From NCBI GenBank assembly GCA_947375085.1, contig CANCEQ010000060.1, positions 1-15,223 of the forward strand: a stretch of DNA of 15,223 bases, read 5' to 3'. The notes under the pieces are model-generated. The model did no database searches, was not told the DNA's origin, and was given only the letters and a program-made list of their open reading frames with translations. The number at the start of each line of letters is the position of its first letter. The first letter of the stretch is position 1. Positions 1 to 6,389 of the stretch are shown one piece after another. The stretch comes from Flavobacteriales bacterium. Its GTDB lineage: Bacteria > Bacteroidota > Bacteroidia > Flavobacteriales > Crocinitomicaceae. The position numbers and the translations under genes are program-made.

Positions 1-2045
1 GCAGAAGTACGCATGCTTTCCGTGATGCTTTTAAAGGTAGAAACGTTTTTTAGTCTTCCTTCGTTAATTTTAAGTGAAATTTGCGATTTAATAGAGTTTT
101 TCATTACTCCATTCTTTAAATCAAACGGTGCTGTAAATTCTAAACGTACACTTGCTTTACCAGAAATGTTATCTTCCTTAATGACATCTTGTTCAAAATT
201 ATTCCATTCTCTAAAGAGCGATTTGAAGTCAATATCATCAGAAGCTAATCGAGTAGAAATGGTAAAAATTTCGGGTGACTTTTCGTCGATAGATAAAATT
301 CCGTCCATCGTTGCGTTTGCATTTTGAACCGATAATTCAGAAAATTCTACGAGGTGATTTTGCACAATCATCTCTCCTTTGAATTTTTTAAATCGATGAT
401 TTTCGTATTTAATTTCACCTGCTTTTAATGAAATAGCCGCATCTAAATTGGTCGGTAAAATCCATTTCTTTTCGTCTGAAATTTGTTCTTGTTTTGTCTC
501 AATACTCAAGTCTTGAATATCGATAAAATCACCACTAATATCGACCGTCGCATTTAGGTCATTTTCGCTTCTTAAAAACCCAATTAAATTTTTAAAAATG
601 CCGTCAATTTTTAGATCCGTATTTCCAACTTTTAGTCCGATTTTTTCCAAACCAACCTCATCTCCACGAAGGTAAATTGAGCCATTCATTTGATTGAAAA
701 AACGCTTGTCATTTTCCAATTTCAACCCAACATTTTTAAGTGTAATATCTCCCTCACATTTTCGAACATCATACGAAGATTGTCCCAAAGAATCATAAAA
801 TGTTTGTACACTAAAAACACTATTCAAATCAATATTACCTTGAATCGAATCCACTTCAGGAAAAGCAAATAAATTATGAGCAACGTTCAAATTGATATTT
901 CCTTTTGCTTCTCCATCAATTATTGGCGCATCAAAATGAGTCACTTTTACTTCCCCTTTAAACGGACCTCCAATTGTTAAAAATGAAATATTCGATAACG
1001 TGAGATTTTCTTTTTCCTTTCCTCCTTTGTTCGAATAATGACCTTTCAAAAACACATTCGAAATTTTCAAGCCTTTGGATGGTTCAGTCAACATTCCATT
1101 ATTTACACCAAACTCGCAATTGATAATCGGAGCATTGGCAGAATTTGTTTTTCCTTCAATAGTCACATCAAAATCAACCATTCCTGCTCCACCATATTTT
1201 TTTACATCATCAATAGAAGAATCAGTAAAATTATTCGCTACATCTTCTAAATTTAGATTTTCAGATTGAATTCTAAAATTCAAATTCTCATCAGCAATTT
1301 TACCATTTAGTTTAAATGGCAAATTAGAAACATATACCAATGCATTCGATAATTCAAAACTTCCCTTTTCAGAATTTACAAAAATGTTTACATCAAAATT
1401 GGCTGGTTTATTTGAAATCAAACTAACGACTCCACTCTTCGCTTGATTGATAAATAAATCACTTTTACTGTGCAACGAAAATTCCTTTTCCGAAAATGCA
1501 CCTTCTAAATTTAAGGAAGATAAATACGTTGAATAAAATTGGTCTGACTTATCATTTTTGAAAGAAAAACGTATTTTCTCAAAAACAACTTGTGCTAAAT
1601 TTAAATTGAATTTTGTTTGAGATGTGTCCTTTACTTCTTTTAAAATATCGTAATTATTAACTCCCCTTGAATTGATTTTTAATTTGATGGTTCCAGGAGA
1701 AACTTCAACTGCTTTCAGATTGTATTTTTCGTTCCAAATATCCAAAGGATTGAATTTCAATCGAATTCTATCGGAATATAATAACGTGTCTTTCGAAGTC
1801 GATTTTTCGTACGAATCTTGAATGAAAACAGAATTAAAGTCCACCGACAAATTGGGAAAAGAACCCCAAAAAGCCAAGTCTACTTTTTCAACTTTTACTT
1901 TTGCTTTTAAATGAAGGTTAACTTCGGAAATAACATAACCACAAATCGTGTCTTTGAAAAAATAAAGACCTCCAGAAATTAAAAGCACAAGGGCTAATAA
2001 AATCCCAAAAAACCACACTATTATTTTTATCAATCTTTTCTTCAT
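1..2045 (-). CDS. AsmA family envelope protein (3' part cut off by window edge)
   Basis: The minus strand is open from an ATG at 2043-2045 to the window edge with no in-frame stop: 681 complete codons, C-terminus missing. Residues 1-7 are basic (MKKRLIK), followed by one hydrophobic segment at about 8-30, so the protein should be anchored in the inner membrane with the rest in the periplasm. The motif FWGSFPNLSVDF at about 60 is typical of the AsmA N-terminal region in Bacteroidota. Much of the remainder alternates short beta-strand-like stretches (LKISNVFLKG, GDITLKNVGLKL, LKIDGIFKNL), as expected of the long beta-groove of AsmA/TamB-like proteins. E. coli members of this superfamily are linked to phospholipid transport to, and assembly of, the outer membrane; a similar role here is inference. 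Bacteroidota homologues are, from memory, about 850-1000 residues, so some 200-300 residues may lie outside. A weak -7-like TATATTTT (minus strand, 2063-2070) precedes it. Confidence 0.85.
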   Translation of the reverse strand, partial: MKKRLIKIIVWFFGILLALVLLISGGLYFFKDTICGYVISEVNLHLKAKVKVEKVDLAFWGSFPNLSVDFNSVFIQDSYEKSTSKDTLLYSDRIRLKFNPLDIWNEKYNLKAVEVSPGTIKLKINSRGVNNYDILKEVKDTSQTKFNLNLAQVVFEKIRFSFKNDKSDQFYSTYLSSLNLEGAFSEKEFSLHSKSDLFINQAKSGVVSLISNKPANFDVNIFVNSEKGSFELSNALVYVSNLPFKLNGKIADENLNFRIQSENLNLEDVANNFTDSSIDDVKKYGGAGMVDFDVTIEGKTNSANAPIINCEFGVNNGMLTEPSKGLKISNVFLKGHYSNKGGKEKENLTLSNISFLTIGGPFKGEVKVTHFDAPIIDGEAKGNINLNVAHNLFAFPEVDSIQGNIDLNSVFSVQTFYDSLGQSSYDVRKCEGDITLKNVGLKLENDKRFFNQMNGSIYLRGDEVGLEKIGLKVGNTDLKIDGIFKNLIGFLRSENDLNATVDISGDFIDIQDLSIETKQEQISDEKKWILPTNLDAAISLKAGEIKYENHRFKKFKGEMIVQNHLVEFSELSVQNANATMDGILSIDEKSPEIFTISTRLASDDIDFKSLFREWNNFEQDVIKEDNISGKASVRLEFTAPFDLKNGVMKNSIKSQISLKINEGRLKNVSTFKSITESMRTS

Positions 2046-2157
2046 AGCTAACTTGTAAAGTTAAAATATAGGAACCTGATTTACAGCTTGTCGTTTTAAA
2101 CTTATGAACGGTGAAATGTCAGTTTAACAGAGTATGAAAAGTGTGTTTAATAACCAA

Positions 2158-2190
2158 TCCTCCCCCTCGATCCCCCCTCCAAAGGGGGAA
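2158..2190. repeat. REP-like C-run/G-run hairpin in intergenic gap
   Basis: In an otherwise AT-rich gap there are two C-runs (2162-2166 and 2172-2177) and one G-run (2184-2188). The second C-run can pair with the G-run as a 5-bp GC stem (2173-2177 with 2184-2188) around the loop TCCAAA; the first C-run could compete for the same G-run. Similar short elements with CCCCCTCC-AAAGGGGG cores are, from memory, scattered between genes in many Bacteroidota genomes. It lies between divergent genes, so it is not an ordinary terminator for either. Copy number cannot be judged because only one copy is in the window. Confidence 0.55.
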
Positions 2191-2256
2191 GAAAATATAC
2201 AATCATTCAACAATAACTTTAAACTCAAACTAAACCTTAATTTTATTATATATAAC

Positions 2257-2264
2257 TAATTTTG
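2257..2264 (+). promoter_or_regulatory. Candidate -7 box (TAATTTTG) for the DUF2279 gene
   Basis: TAATTTTG matches the Bacteroidota -7 consensus TAnnTTTG and lies 17 bases before the ATG at 2282, which implies a very short leader. No TTTG sits at the expected -33 position, so this is only half a promoter match. Confidence 0.35.
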
Positions 2265-2281
2265 TACCATAGATTCGTTCG

Positions 2282-3184
2282 ATGAAGAATTACATCCTTT
2301 TACTATTGTTGTTTGGTATAACTTTTAAAAGTCATGCTCAAACTTCCATTTTTAAAAATTCGGATACTTTATCAACGAAAAGAGTGAACATTGTTACAAC
2401 GGCAATTACTGCCAATTGGATTGCTCAAACAAGTTTAGCTTCAAACGTTTGGTATAAAAATTTTGATAAATCTAATTTTCACTTATTTGATGATTCGAAA
2501 GAATGGTTACAAATGGATAAAATGGGTCATTTTTATTCCACTAATAAGTTGAGTAAATTATATACAGACTGCTACATTTGGTCTGGTATGCCTCTGAAAA
2601 AATCGGTAATTATTGGCAGTTTAATAGGATTAGGTTCCGAAACAACCCTAGAAATATTAGATGGATTTAATACCCAATGGGGATTTTCACTTTCAGATAT
2701 GGCTGCAAACACGTTAGGAAGTATTACCTACGCCTCTCAAAAATTAATCTGGAACGAGGAACGTTTTTTATTGAAATTTTCAGCTCATCACACATCTTAT
2801 GCAGCTTTACGTCCGAATGTTTTAGGTTCTACTCCACTTGAACGAATGTTAAAAGATTACAATGGTCAAACCTATTGGGTAAGTTTTAGTCCCTTTGCCT
2901 TTAGTTCGAATGAAAAATTACCAAAATGGTTATGTCTTTCAGTTGGATATAGTATTGATCAAAAAATAAATGGATTAAGTAATGTTTATACTGACCCAAT
3001 AACATCAACAACCTACAATGCTAAAAGAGAATATCTACTATCCCTCGATATCGATTTTAGTAAATTACCTATAAAAAAGAGATGGTTAAAAATGGTAGTT
3101 TCACGTTTCAACTATCTTAAAATTCCTTTTCCTTCGCTTATTTTTTCAAATGGCAGAGTGATTGGGAAGGGAATTTATTTTTAA
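2282..3184 (+). CDS. DUF2279 family secreted protein
   Basis: A 300-residue protein with a clear Sec signal peptide (MKNYILLLLLFGITFKSHAQ, cleavage around 18-20), so it is exported. The body matches my memory of DUF2279, an uncharacterised family common in Bacteroidota. Diagnostic blocks are MDKMGHFYSTNKLS (78-91), EILDGFNTQWGFSLSDMAAN (124-143) and LKDYNGQTYWVSFSP (190-204). Conserved polar residues include D79, K80, H83, E124, D127, D139, N143 and N194. The hydrophobic stretch around 108-120 may be an amphipathic or membrane-contacting helix. The start is fixed by the signal peptide. It converges on the next gene, with only 14 bases between the two stop codons and no obvious hairpin there. 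No enzymatic function is established for the family to my knowledge; a structural or envelope role is a guess. Confidence 0.82.
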   Translation: MKNYILLLLLFGITFKSHAQTSIFKNSDTLSTKRVNIVTTAITANWIAQTSLASNVWYKNFDKSNFHLFDDSKEWLQMDKMGHFYSTNKLSKLYTDCYIWSGMPLKKSVIIGSLIGLGSETTLEILDGFNTQWGFSLSDMAANTLGSITYASQKLIWNEERFLLKFSAHHTSYAALRPNVLGSTPLERMLKDYNGQTYWVSFSPFAFSSNEKLPKWLCLSVGYSIDQKINGLSNVYTDPITSTTYNAKREYLLSLDIDFSKLPIKKRWLKMVVSRFNYLKIPFPSLIFSNGRVIGKGIYF

Positions 3185-3198
3185 CTACTAATTTACTT

Positions 3199-3525
3199 TT
3201 AGGCCAACGATTTCTTTTGTTTAAGATAAAAAACTAAAACGCAAATCATTCCTGTTATAAAAGGAATTAAAGCAAAGTTTTTATACTCCAGTTGATTTAT
3301 AAATTCAGTAATCATCCAATAAGAGTTCGCTGCAATCCAAAAACAAATAGCTAAATTGACCCAAAATTCATTCTCTTTTATCGATTTAAAAAGTAAAATT
3401 AGAGCAACGATTATTGTTGGTGCAATCATACATATTCCTACTGTTTTGAATTCCATCATCCAACAGGTATCCTTTATTAACCAAAGTGGAATGTGTAAGT
3501 TTTCGTAATGACGAATTGTTTTCAT
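3199..3525 (-). CDS. Conserved small membrane protein, function unknown
   Basis: A 108-residue protein with three predicted membrane helices at about 28-47, 54-76 and 83-101 and a basic tail (LKQKKSLA). The N-terminal block HYENLHIPLWLIKDTCWM (6-23), followed by MIAPT, resembles a family of small uncharacterised membrane proteins that I recall from Bacteroidota and some Proteobacteria; I know no experimental function. It starts 15 bases downstream of the stop of the M28 peptidase gene on the same strand, so it is probably the last gene of that operon, although its job need not be related. There is no signal peptide; the first helix is preceded by about 27 mostly polar or aromatic residues that likely stay on one side of the inner membrane. 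Confidence 0.75.
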   Translation of the reverse strand: MKTIRHYENLHIPLWLIKDTCWMMEFKTVGICMIAPTIIVALILLFKSIKENEFWVNLAICFWIAANSYWMITEFINQLEYKNFALIPFITGMICVLVFYLKQKKSLA

Positions 3526-3540
3526 TTTAAAATTATCGAA

Positions 3541-4824
3541 TTACTTGATTTTCAATGCATTAAAAGTTTTGACAAATTTCACGAGTAGACTGGTAATGTC
3601 TTGATATTCCACGAAACTTAAATTTTCATACGTATCGAAAATATCATGGTAATTTTTATTTGGACCTTGCGTATAAATAAAAAAAGCAGGAACATTTTTC
3701 GTAGTAAACCAATAGTGATCTGAATTTTTAGTCGGGCCTCTTTTCTTTATTTGTACGAGTAATTTATCCTCATCATTGATTTCTTGTAAACGAGTAAAAT
3801 CAGATTCAAAGTTAGTAGCATTAACCACTGTTATTCCTTCTTCACCACTTCCCATAATGTCTAAATTGATTAAGAAATTCATCTTTTTCAATTTCATTGT
3901 TGGATGATTTACATAAAACTCCGAACCAACTAATCCTGCTTCCTCTCCTGCGAATGCAATAAAAAGAAGGTTACAATCAGAAGGATGTAGTTTGAAGTAG
4001 TTCGCCATACTTAGCAACATTGCTGTACCACTGGCATTATCATTACCGCCTGGGAAATAAGTTTCTTTTCCCATTCTTCCTAAATGATCATAATGCGCTG
4101 TAAAAACGATTGTTTTCGCCTTTCTTTTTTTAGAAGGTAAGTATGCAATTACATTTTTAGAAGTATGCTGCTGAATAAATTTCGAATCAATATCAATCGA
4201 CCAGCTTTGTTCTGGTTTGAAAATTGAATCTTGCACATGAATTAAAGCATTTTTTAACTGTTCTTTTCCTACAGACCAAGTCAATTTTTTGTCCGTAATT
4301 TCTATAACTGGTAAAATGGCCGCTAATTGTTCAGGAATTCCAGCTAATAACTTAAGTGTGTCTGCTGAAGCACCTTTAAAATTGATAGCAATCGAATTAT
4401 ACTCACTTTTTCTACCAACAATAGCTGAAATTTCTTTGATTAATTCCTCTTTTTGTAAGATAATCGTAAATGGAATCTGTTTTGGTTTTAAAACGGTATG
4501 AATTCCATTACTAGAAGGATCAACTAAGAAATGAAGACCAGGAATGAGCGATTTTTCACCCATTTTAACCACCATTTGTCCTGGAAATGTATTGACAGCA
4601 AATGAAAACTCTTGAAAATAAGACCTTTTCAAAGGTTTTAAACCTATTTTTTTAAATTCATCTGCTATAAATTGAGCGGCAATAGAATCACCACTGTTTA
4701 CATATCCACGACCGTGATATTCAGGAGAACAAAGTGTTTTTGTTATTCTTCGAACTTCTTCAACTTGTGCATTTATAGAAAAATAAAAACCAAAAAAGAA
4801 AAAGAACGTAAATAATTTACGCAT
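3541..4824 (-). CDS. M28 family zinc metallopeptidase, exported
   Basis: A 427-residue exported peptidase, counted from the ATG at 4822-4824. That start gives a signal peptide (MRKLFTFFFFFGFYFSINAQ); the longer in-frame start at 4866 would put 14 polar residues in front and hide it. The C-terminal half carries the full M28 dinuclear zinc site: H244 and D246 in TAHYDHLG, D262 in GGNDNASG, E294-E295 in AFAGEEAGLVG, D322 in NLDIMG and H393 in YHDIFDT. The active site therefore looks intact. Residues about 20-225 are a less conserved N-terminal part, starting with the region typical of Bacteroidota M28 proteins (CSPEYHGRGYVNSGD). The family contains aminopeptidases and glutaminyl cyclase-like enzymes; an aminopeptidase in the periplasm or outside the cell is most likely. 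The gene overlaps the upstream one by 8 bases (ATGCGTAA), suggesting translational coupling. Confidence 0.92.
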   Translation of the reverse strand: MRKLFTFFFFFGFYFSINAQVEEVRRITKTLCSPEYHGRGYVNSGDSIAAQFIADEFKKIGLKPLKRSYFQEFSFAVNTFPGQMVVKMGEKSLIPGLHFLVDPSSNGIHTVLKPKQIPFTIILQKEELIKEISAIVGRKSEYNSIAINFKGASADTLKLLAGIPEQLAAILPVIEITDKKLTWSVGKEQLKNALIHVQDSIFKPEQSWSIDIDSKFIQQHTSKNVIAYLPSKKRKAKTIVFTAHYDHLGRMGKETYFPGGNDNASGTAMLLSMANYFKLHPSDCNLLFIAFAGEEAGLVGSEFYVNHPTMKLKKMNFLINLDIMGSGEEGITVVNATNFESDFTRLQEINDEDKLLVQIKKRGPTKNSDHYWFTTKNVPAFFIYTQGPNKNYHDIFDTYENLSFVEYQDITSLLVKFVKTFNALKIK

Positions 4825-6088
4825 ATCTACGAATAATCTTTTGCATAAATTCAACAACTGTTTCACTTTCTACTTCCCAGTTATTTGAAACTGCAAATTC
4901 AGCTACTTTCGTTCTCGCATTTTCAGAAGAAGCTTGAACATCTAATGTTTTAATTGCATTTGAAAAGTTCTCACTTGAGCCATCGAATAATTCATTAATG
5001 AATTGTAATCGTTCGTTTAATCCAAATGAACCTATCAAAGATGAAATTTTAGTTACCCCAATTTGAGAAGCTAAGTTGCTATCAACGATGTTGTATTTGT
5101 GAATGTATTGTGCTAAATCACCATAAGAATAAGATGAAACTTCACCCACTTTTTCTTCTGCTACAACTGGAATTTCAACTTCTTGAATAGGTTCAGGGAT
5201 GAATTCTCTTACTTCTTCTCTTATTGGTTCTTGTTGAAATAATGGAGCCTGCTTAACTTCAATTTCTGGTTCAGGAGTAATTTCCTTAATAGGTTCTATT
5301 TTAGGAGTAAAAAATGATTCAACTTTCTCAAATGTTGGTGCTGATGGACTAGGAGCAACAGGTTCGTTGATAATTGGTGTTTCTTCTACAACTGGAATTT
5401 CTTGAGTAGATTGAATTTCAGCTTGTTTACTCATAAAACGAGCTAAATTCTCAGCATGTGCTCTTTCTACATCTGATAATACTCGCTCAACTGGTGCTTG
5501 TTCTTGAGTTACTTCTGGTTGAACAGTAACAATAGGTTCTGGTATTGTATTTTCAACTACTACTTCTTCATTTTGAATTTCTAATACAGGCTCAGGAGTT
5601 TTTACTGATTCTAATTGAACTGGCATTTCAACGATTGGCGTTTCAACAACTGTTGCAATAACTTCTTCTTCCGCATCTAAATCATTTCCAAAAAGACTGA
5701 AACCAAAAGAAGGTTCATCTTTCACTTCCACTTTAAACAATGGAGCATCATCAATAATTTCTTCTTCAATAATTGGTTGTTCAACAATCGGTTCAGCTTC
5801 AATTTCAGCTTCAATTTCAGGAATTGGTTCTTCAATTATTTCAACTGGAGCTACTTCTGGTACAATCGTTTCTTCAACTGCAGTTGGAACTTCAACTGCA
5901 GTTGGACGAACACCAAATACTTTTTCTTCAAAAGCTTTGTAACGTAAAATCAATGTTCTTTCGTGAAGATCTCTACTTAATTTTACTAATTCTTCCAATT
6001 CATCAATTGTCAATTTCCCATTGTCCATTTGTTTGAACAAAACAGCGATTTCAACTAAAATATCTTCTTTTGAAATAAAATTTCCCAT
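4817..6088 (-). CDS. Conserved Bacteroidota protein with Pro/Glu/Val-rich middle, function unknown
   Basis: A 423-residue protein in three parts. Residues 1-60 form a helical, charged domain (LTIDELEELVKLSRDLHER, then LILRYKAFEEKVFG) that I recall from uncharacterised Bacteroidota proteins. Residues about 60-315 are a low-complexity stretch rich in Pro, Glu, Val and Ile, with motifs such as EEPIPEIEAEIEAEPI; it is very acidic and probably disordered. Residues about 320-423 form a second conserved domain (SLIGSFGLNERLQFINELF, then NWEVESETVVEFMQKIIRRY) also seen in this group. There is no signal peptide or membrane helix, so it is likely cytoplasmic. It is the first gene of a probable operon with the M28 peptidase and the small membrane protein. 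The two folded ends joined by a long acidic linker suggest a scaffold or adaptor, but this is inference only; the family has no function known to me. Confidence 0.8.
   Translation of the reverse strand: MGNFISKEDILVEIAVLFKQMDNGKLTIDELEELVKLSRDLHERTLILRYKAFEEKVFGVRPTAVEVPTAVEETIVPEVAPVEIIEEPIPEIEAEIEAEPIVEQPIIEEEIIDDAPLFKVEVKDEPSFGFSLFGNDLDAEEEVIATVVETPIVEMPVQLESVKTPEPVLEIQNEEVVVENTIPEPIVTVQPEVTQEQAPVERVLSDVERAHAENLARFMSKQAEIQSTQEIPVVEETPIINEPVAPSPSAPTFEKVESFFTPKIEPIKEITPEPEIEVKQAPLFQQEPIREEVREFIPEPIQEVEIPVVAEEKVGEVSSYSYGDLAQYIHKYNIVDSNLASQIGVTKISSLIGSFGLNERLQFINELFDGSSENFSNAIKTLDVQASSENARTKVAEFAVSNNWEVESETVVEFMQKIIRRYA
5797..5820. repeat. 12-bp tandem repeat, two copies, in the acidic linker
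   Basis: CTTCAATTTCAG occurs twice in a row (5797-5808 and 5809-5820), preceded by a partial unit. On the coding minus strand it encodes two copies of EIEA. It is in frame, so length change here would not break the protein. Confidence 0.8.
5872..5906. repeat. 17-bp direct repeat with period 18 containing a palindrome
   Basis: CTTCAACTGCAGTTGGA is present at 5872-5888 and again at 5890-5906. Each copy contains the 12-bp perfect palindrome CAACTGCAGTTG. The 18-base period encodes two rounds of PTAVE plus one residue in the linker of the minus-strand protein, which points to recent duplication of one unit. Confidence 0.85.
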
Positions 6089-6385
6089 AATGCTTTATAA
6101 ATCAACTTTGTAATAAAACCGATTGTCATTTTCTTAATCTAAAAACAACAAATCAAGCATAAAAATAGTGACTTAAAACGTGTAGAAAATTGAGGATTTC
6201 ATTTTTTGTATTCAGTAGTTTGTTAATAACCTTAAAGTTCGGTGGAAAAACTGAAATTCAATACTCGTTAATCAATAGAGAATGATTCAAAAGTGATTTG
6301 AAATATTTTTAGCAGAATGAAAAGAATCACATTTACTTATTGTAATTTAGCTCGTTATTCGAAGTTGACTTAAAACAATGTTAAA
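6089..6385. other. Divergent intergenic region, 297 bases
   Basis: This gap separates the minus-strand operon starting at 6088 from murF-alr at 6386 and must hold promoters for both. I saw no full match to TTTG-N19-TAnnTTTG on either strand. The nearest plus-strand candidate is TAATTTAG (6343-6350), without a good -33 partner. I saw no hairpin with a U-tract, no RNA gene and no credible small protein apart from the three-codon leader at 6378-6389. Confidence 0.5.
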
Positions 6386-6389
6386 TTGA
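6378..6389 (+). promoter_or_regulatory. Three-codon leader ORF overlapping the TTG start of murF-alr
   Basis: ATG TTA AAT TGA reads Met-Leu-Asn-stop. Its TGA (6387-6389) overlaps the TTG (6386-6388) that opens the murF-alr frame, giving a TTGA stop-start overlap. An in-frame TAA at 6371-6373 excludes any earlier start for murF-alr. Either ribosomes terminate and restart here, or one base has been lost or gained at the start of the gene, because MLN-like beginnings are common in homologues. Confidence 0.4.

Noticed and set aside
13..1269. Short plus-strand open frames at 13-327, 690-872, 1038-1250 and 1075-1269
   Set aside because: They lie antisense to the AsmA gene, which is open without a stop over 681 codons and reads as a coherent protein; the plus-strand peptides show no family pattern.
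4825..4866. Longer start for the M28 peptidase at 4866
   Set aside because: It adds 14 polar residues before a clear signal peptide and deepens the overlap with the upstream gene; the ATG at 4824 gives a normal exported protein.
5773..6036. Plus-strand Gln/Leu-rich frame of 87 codons
   Set aside because: It is the antisense reading of the Glu/Val/Ile-rich repeats in the minus-strand protein, which explains its odd composition.
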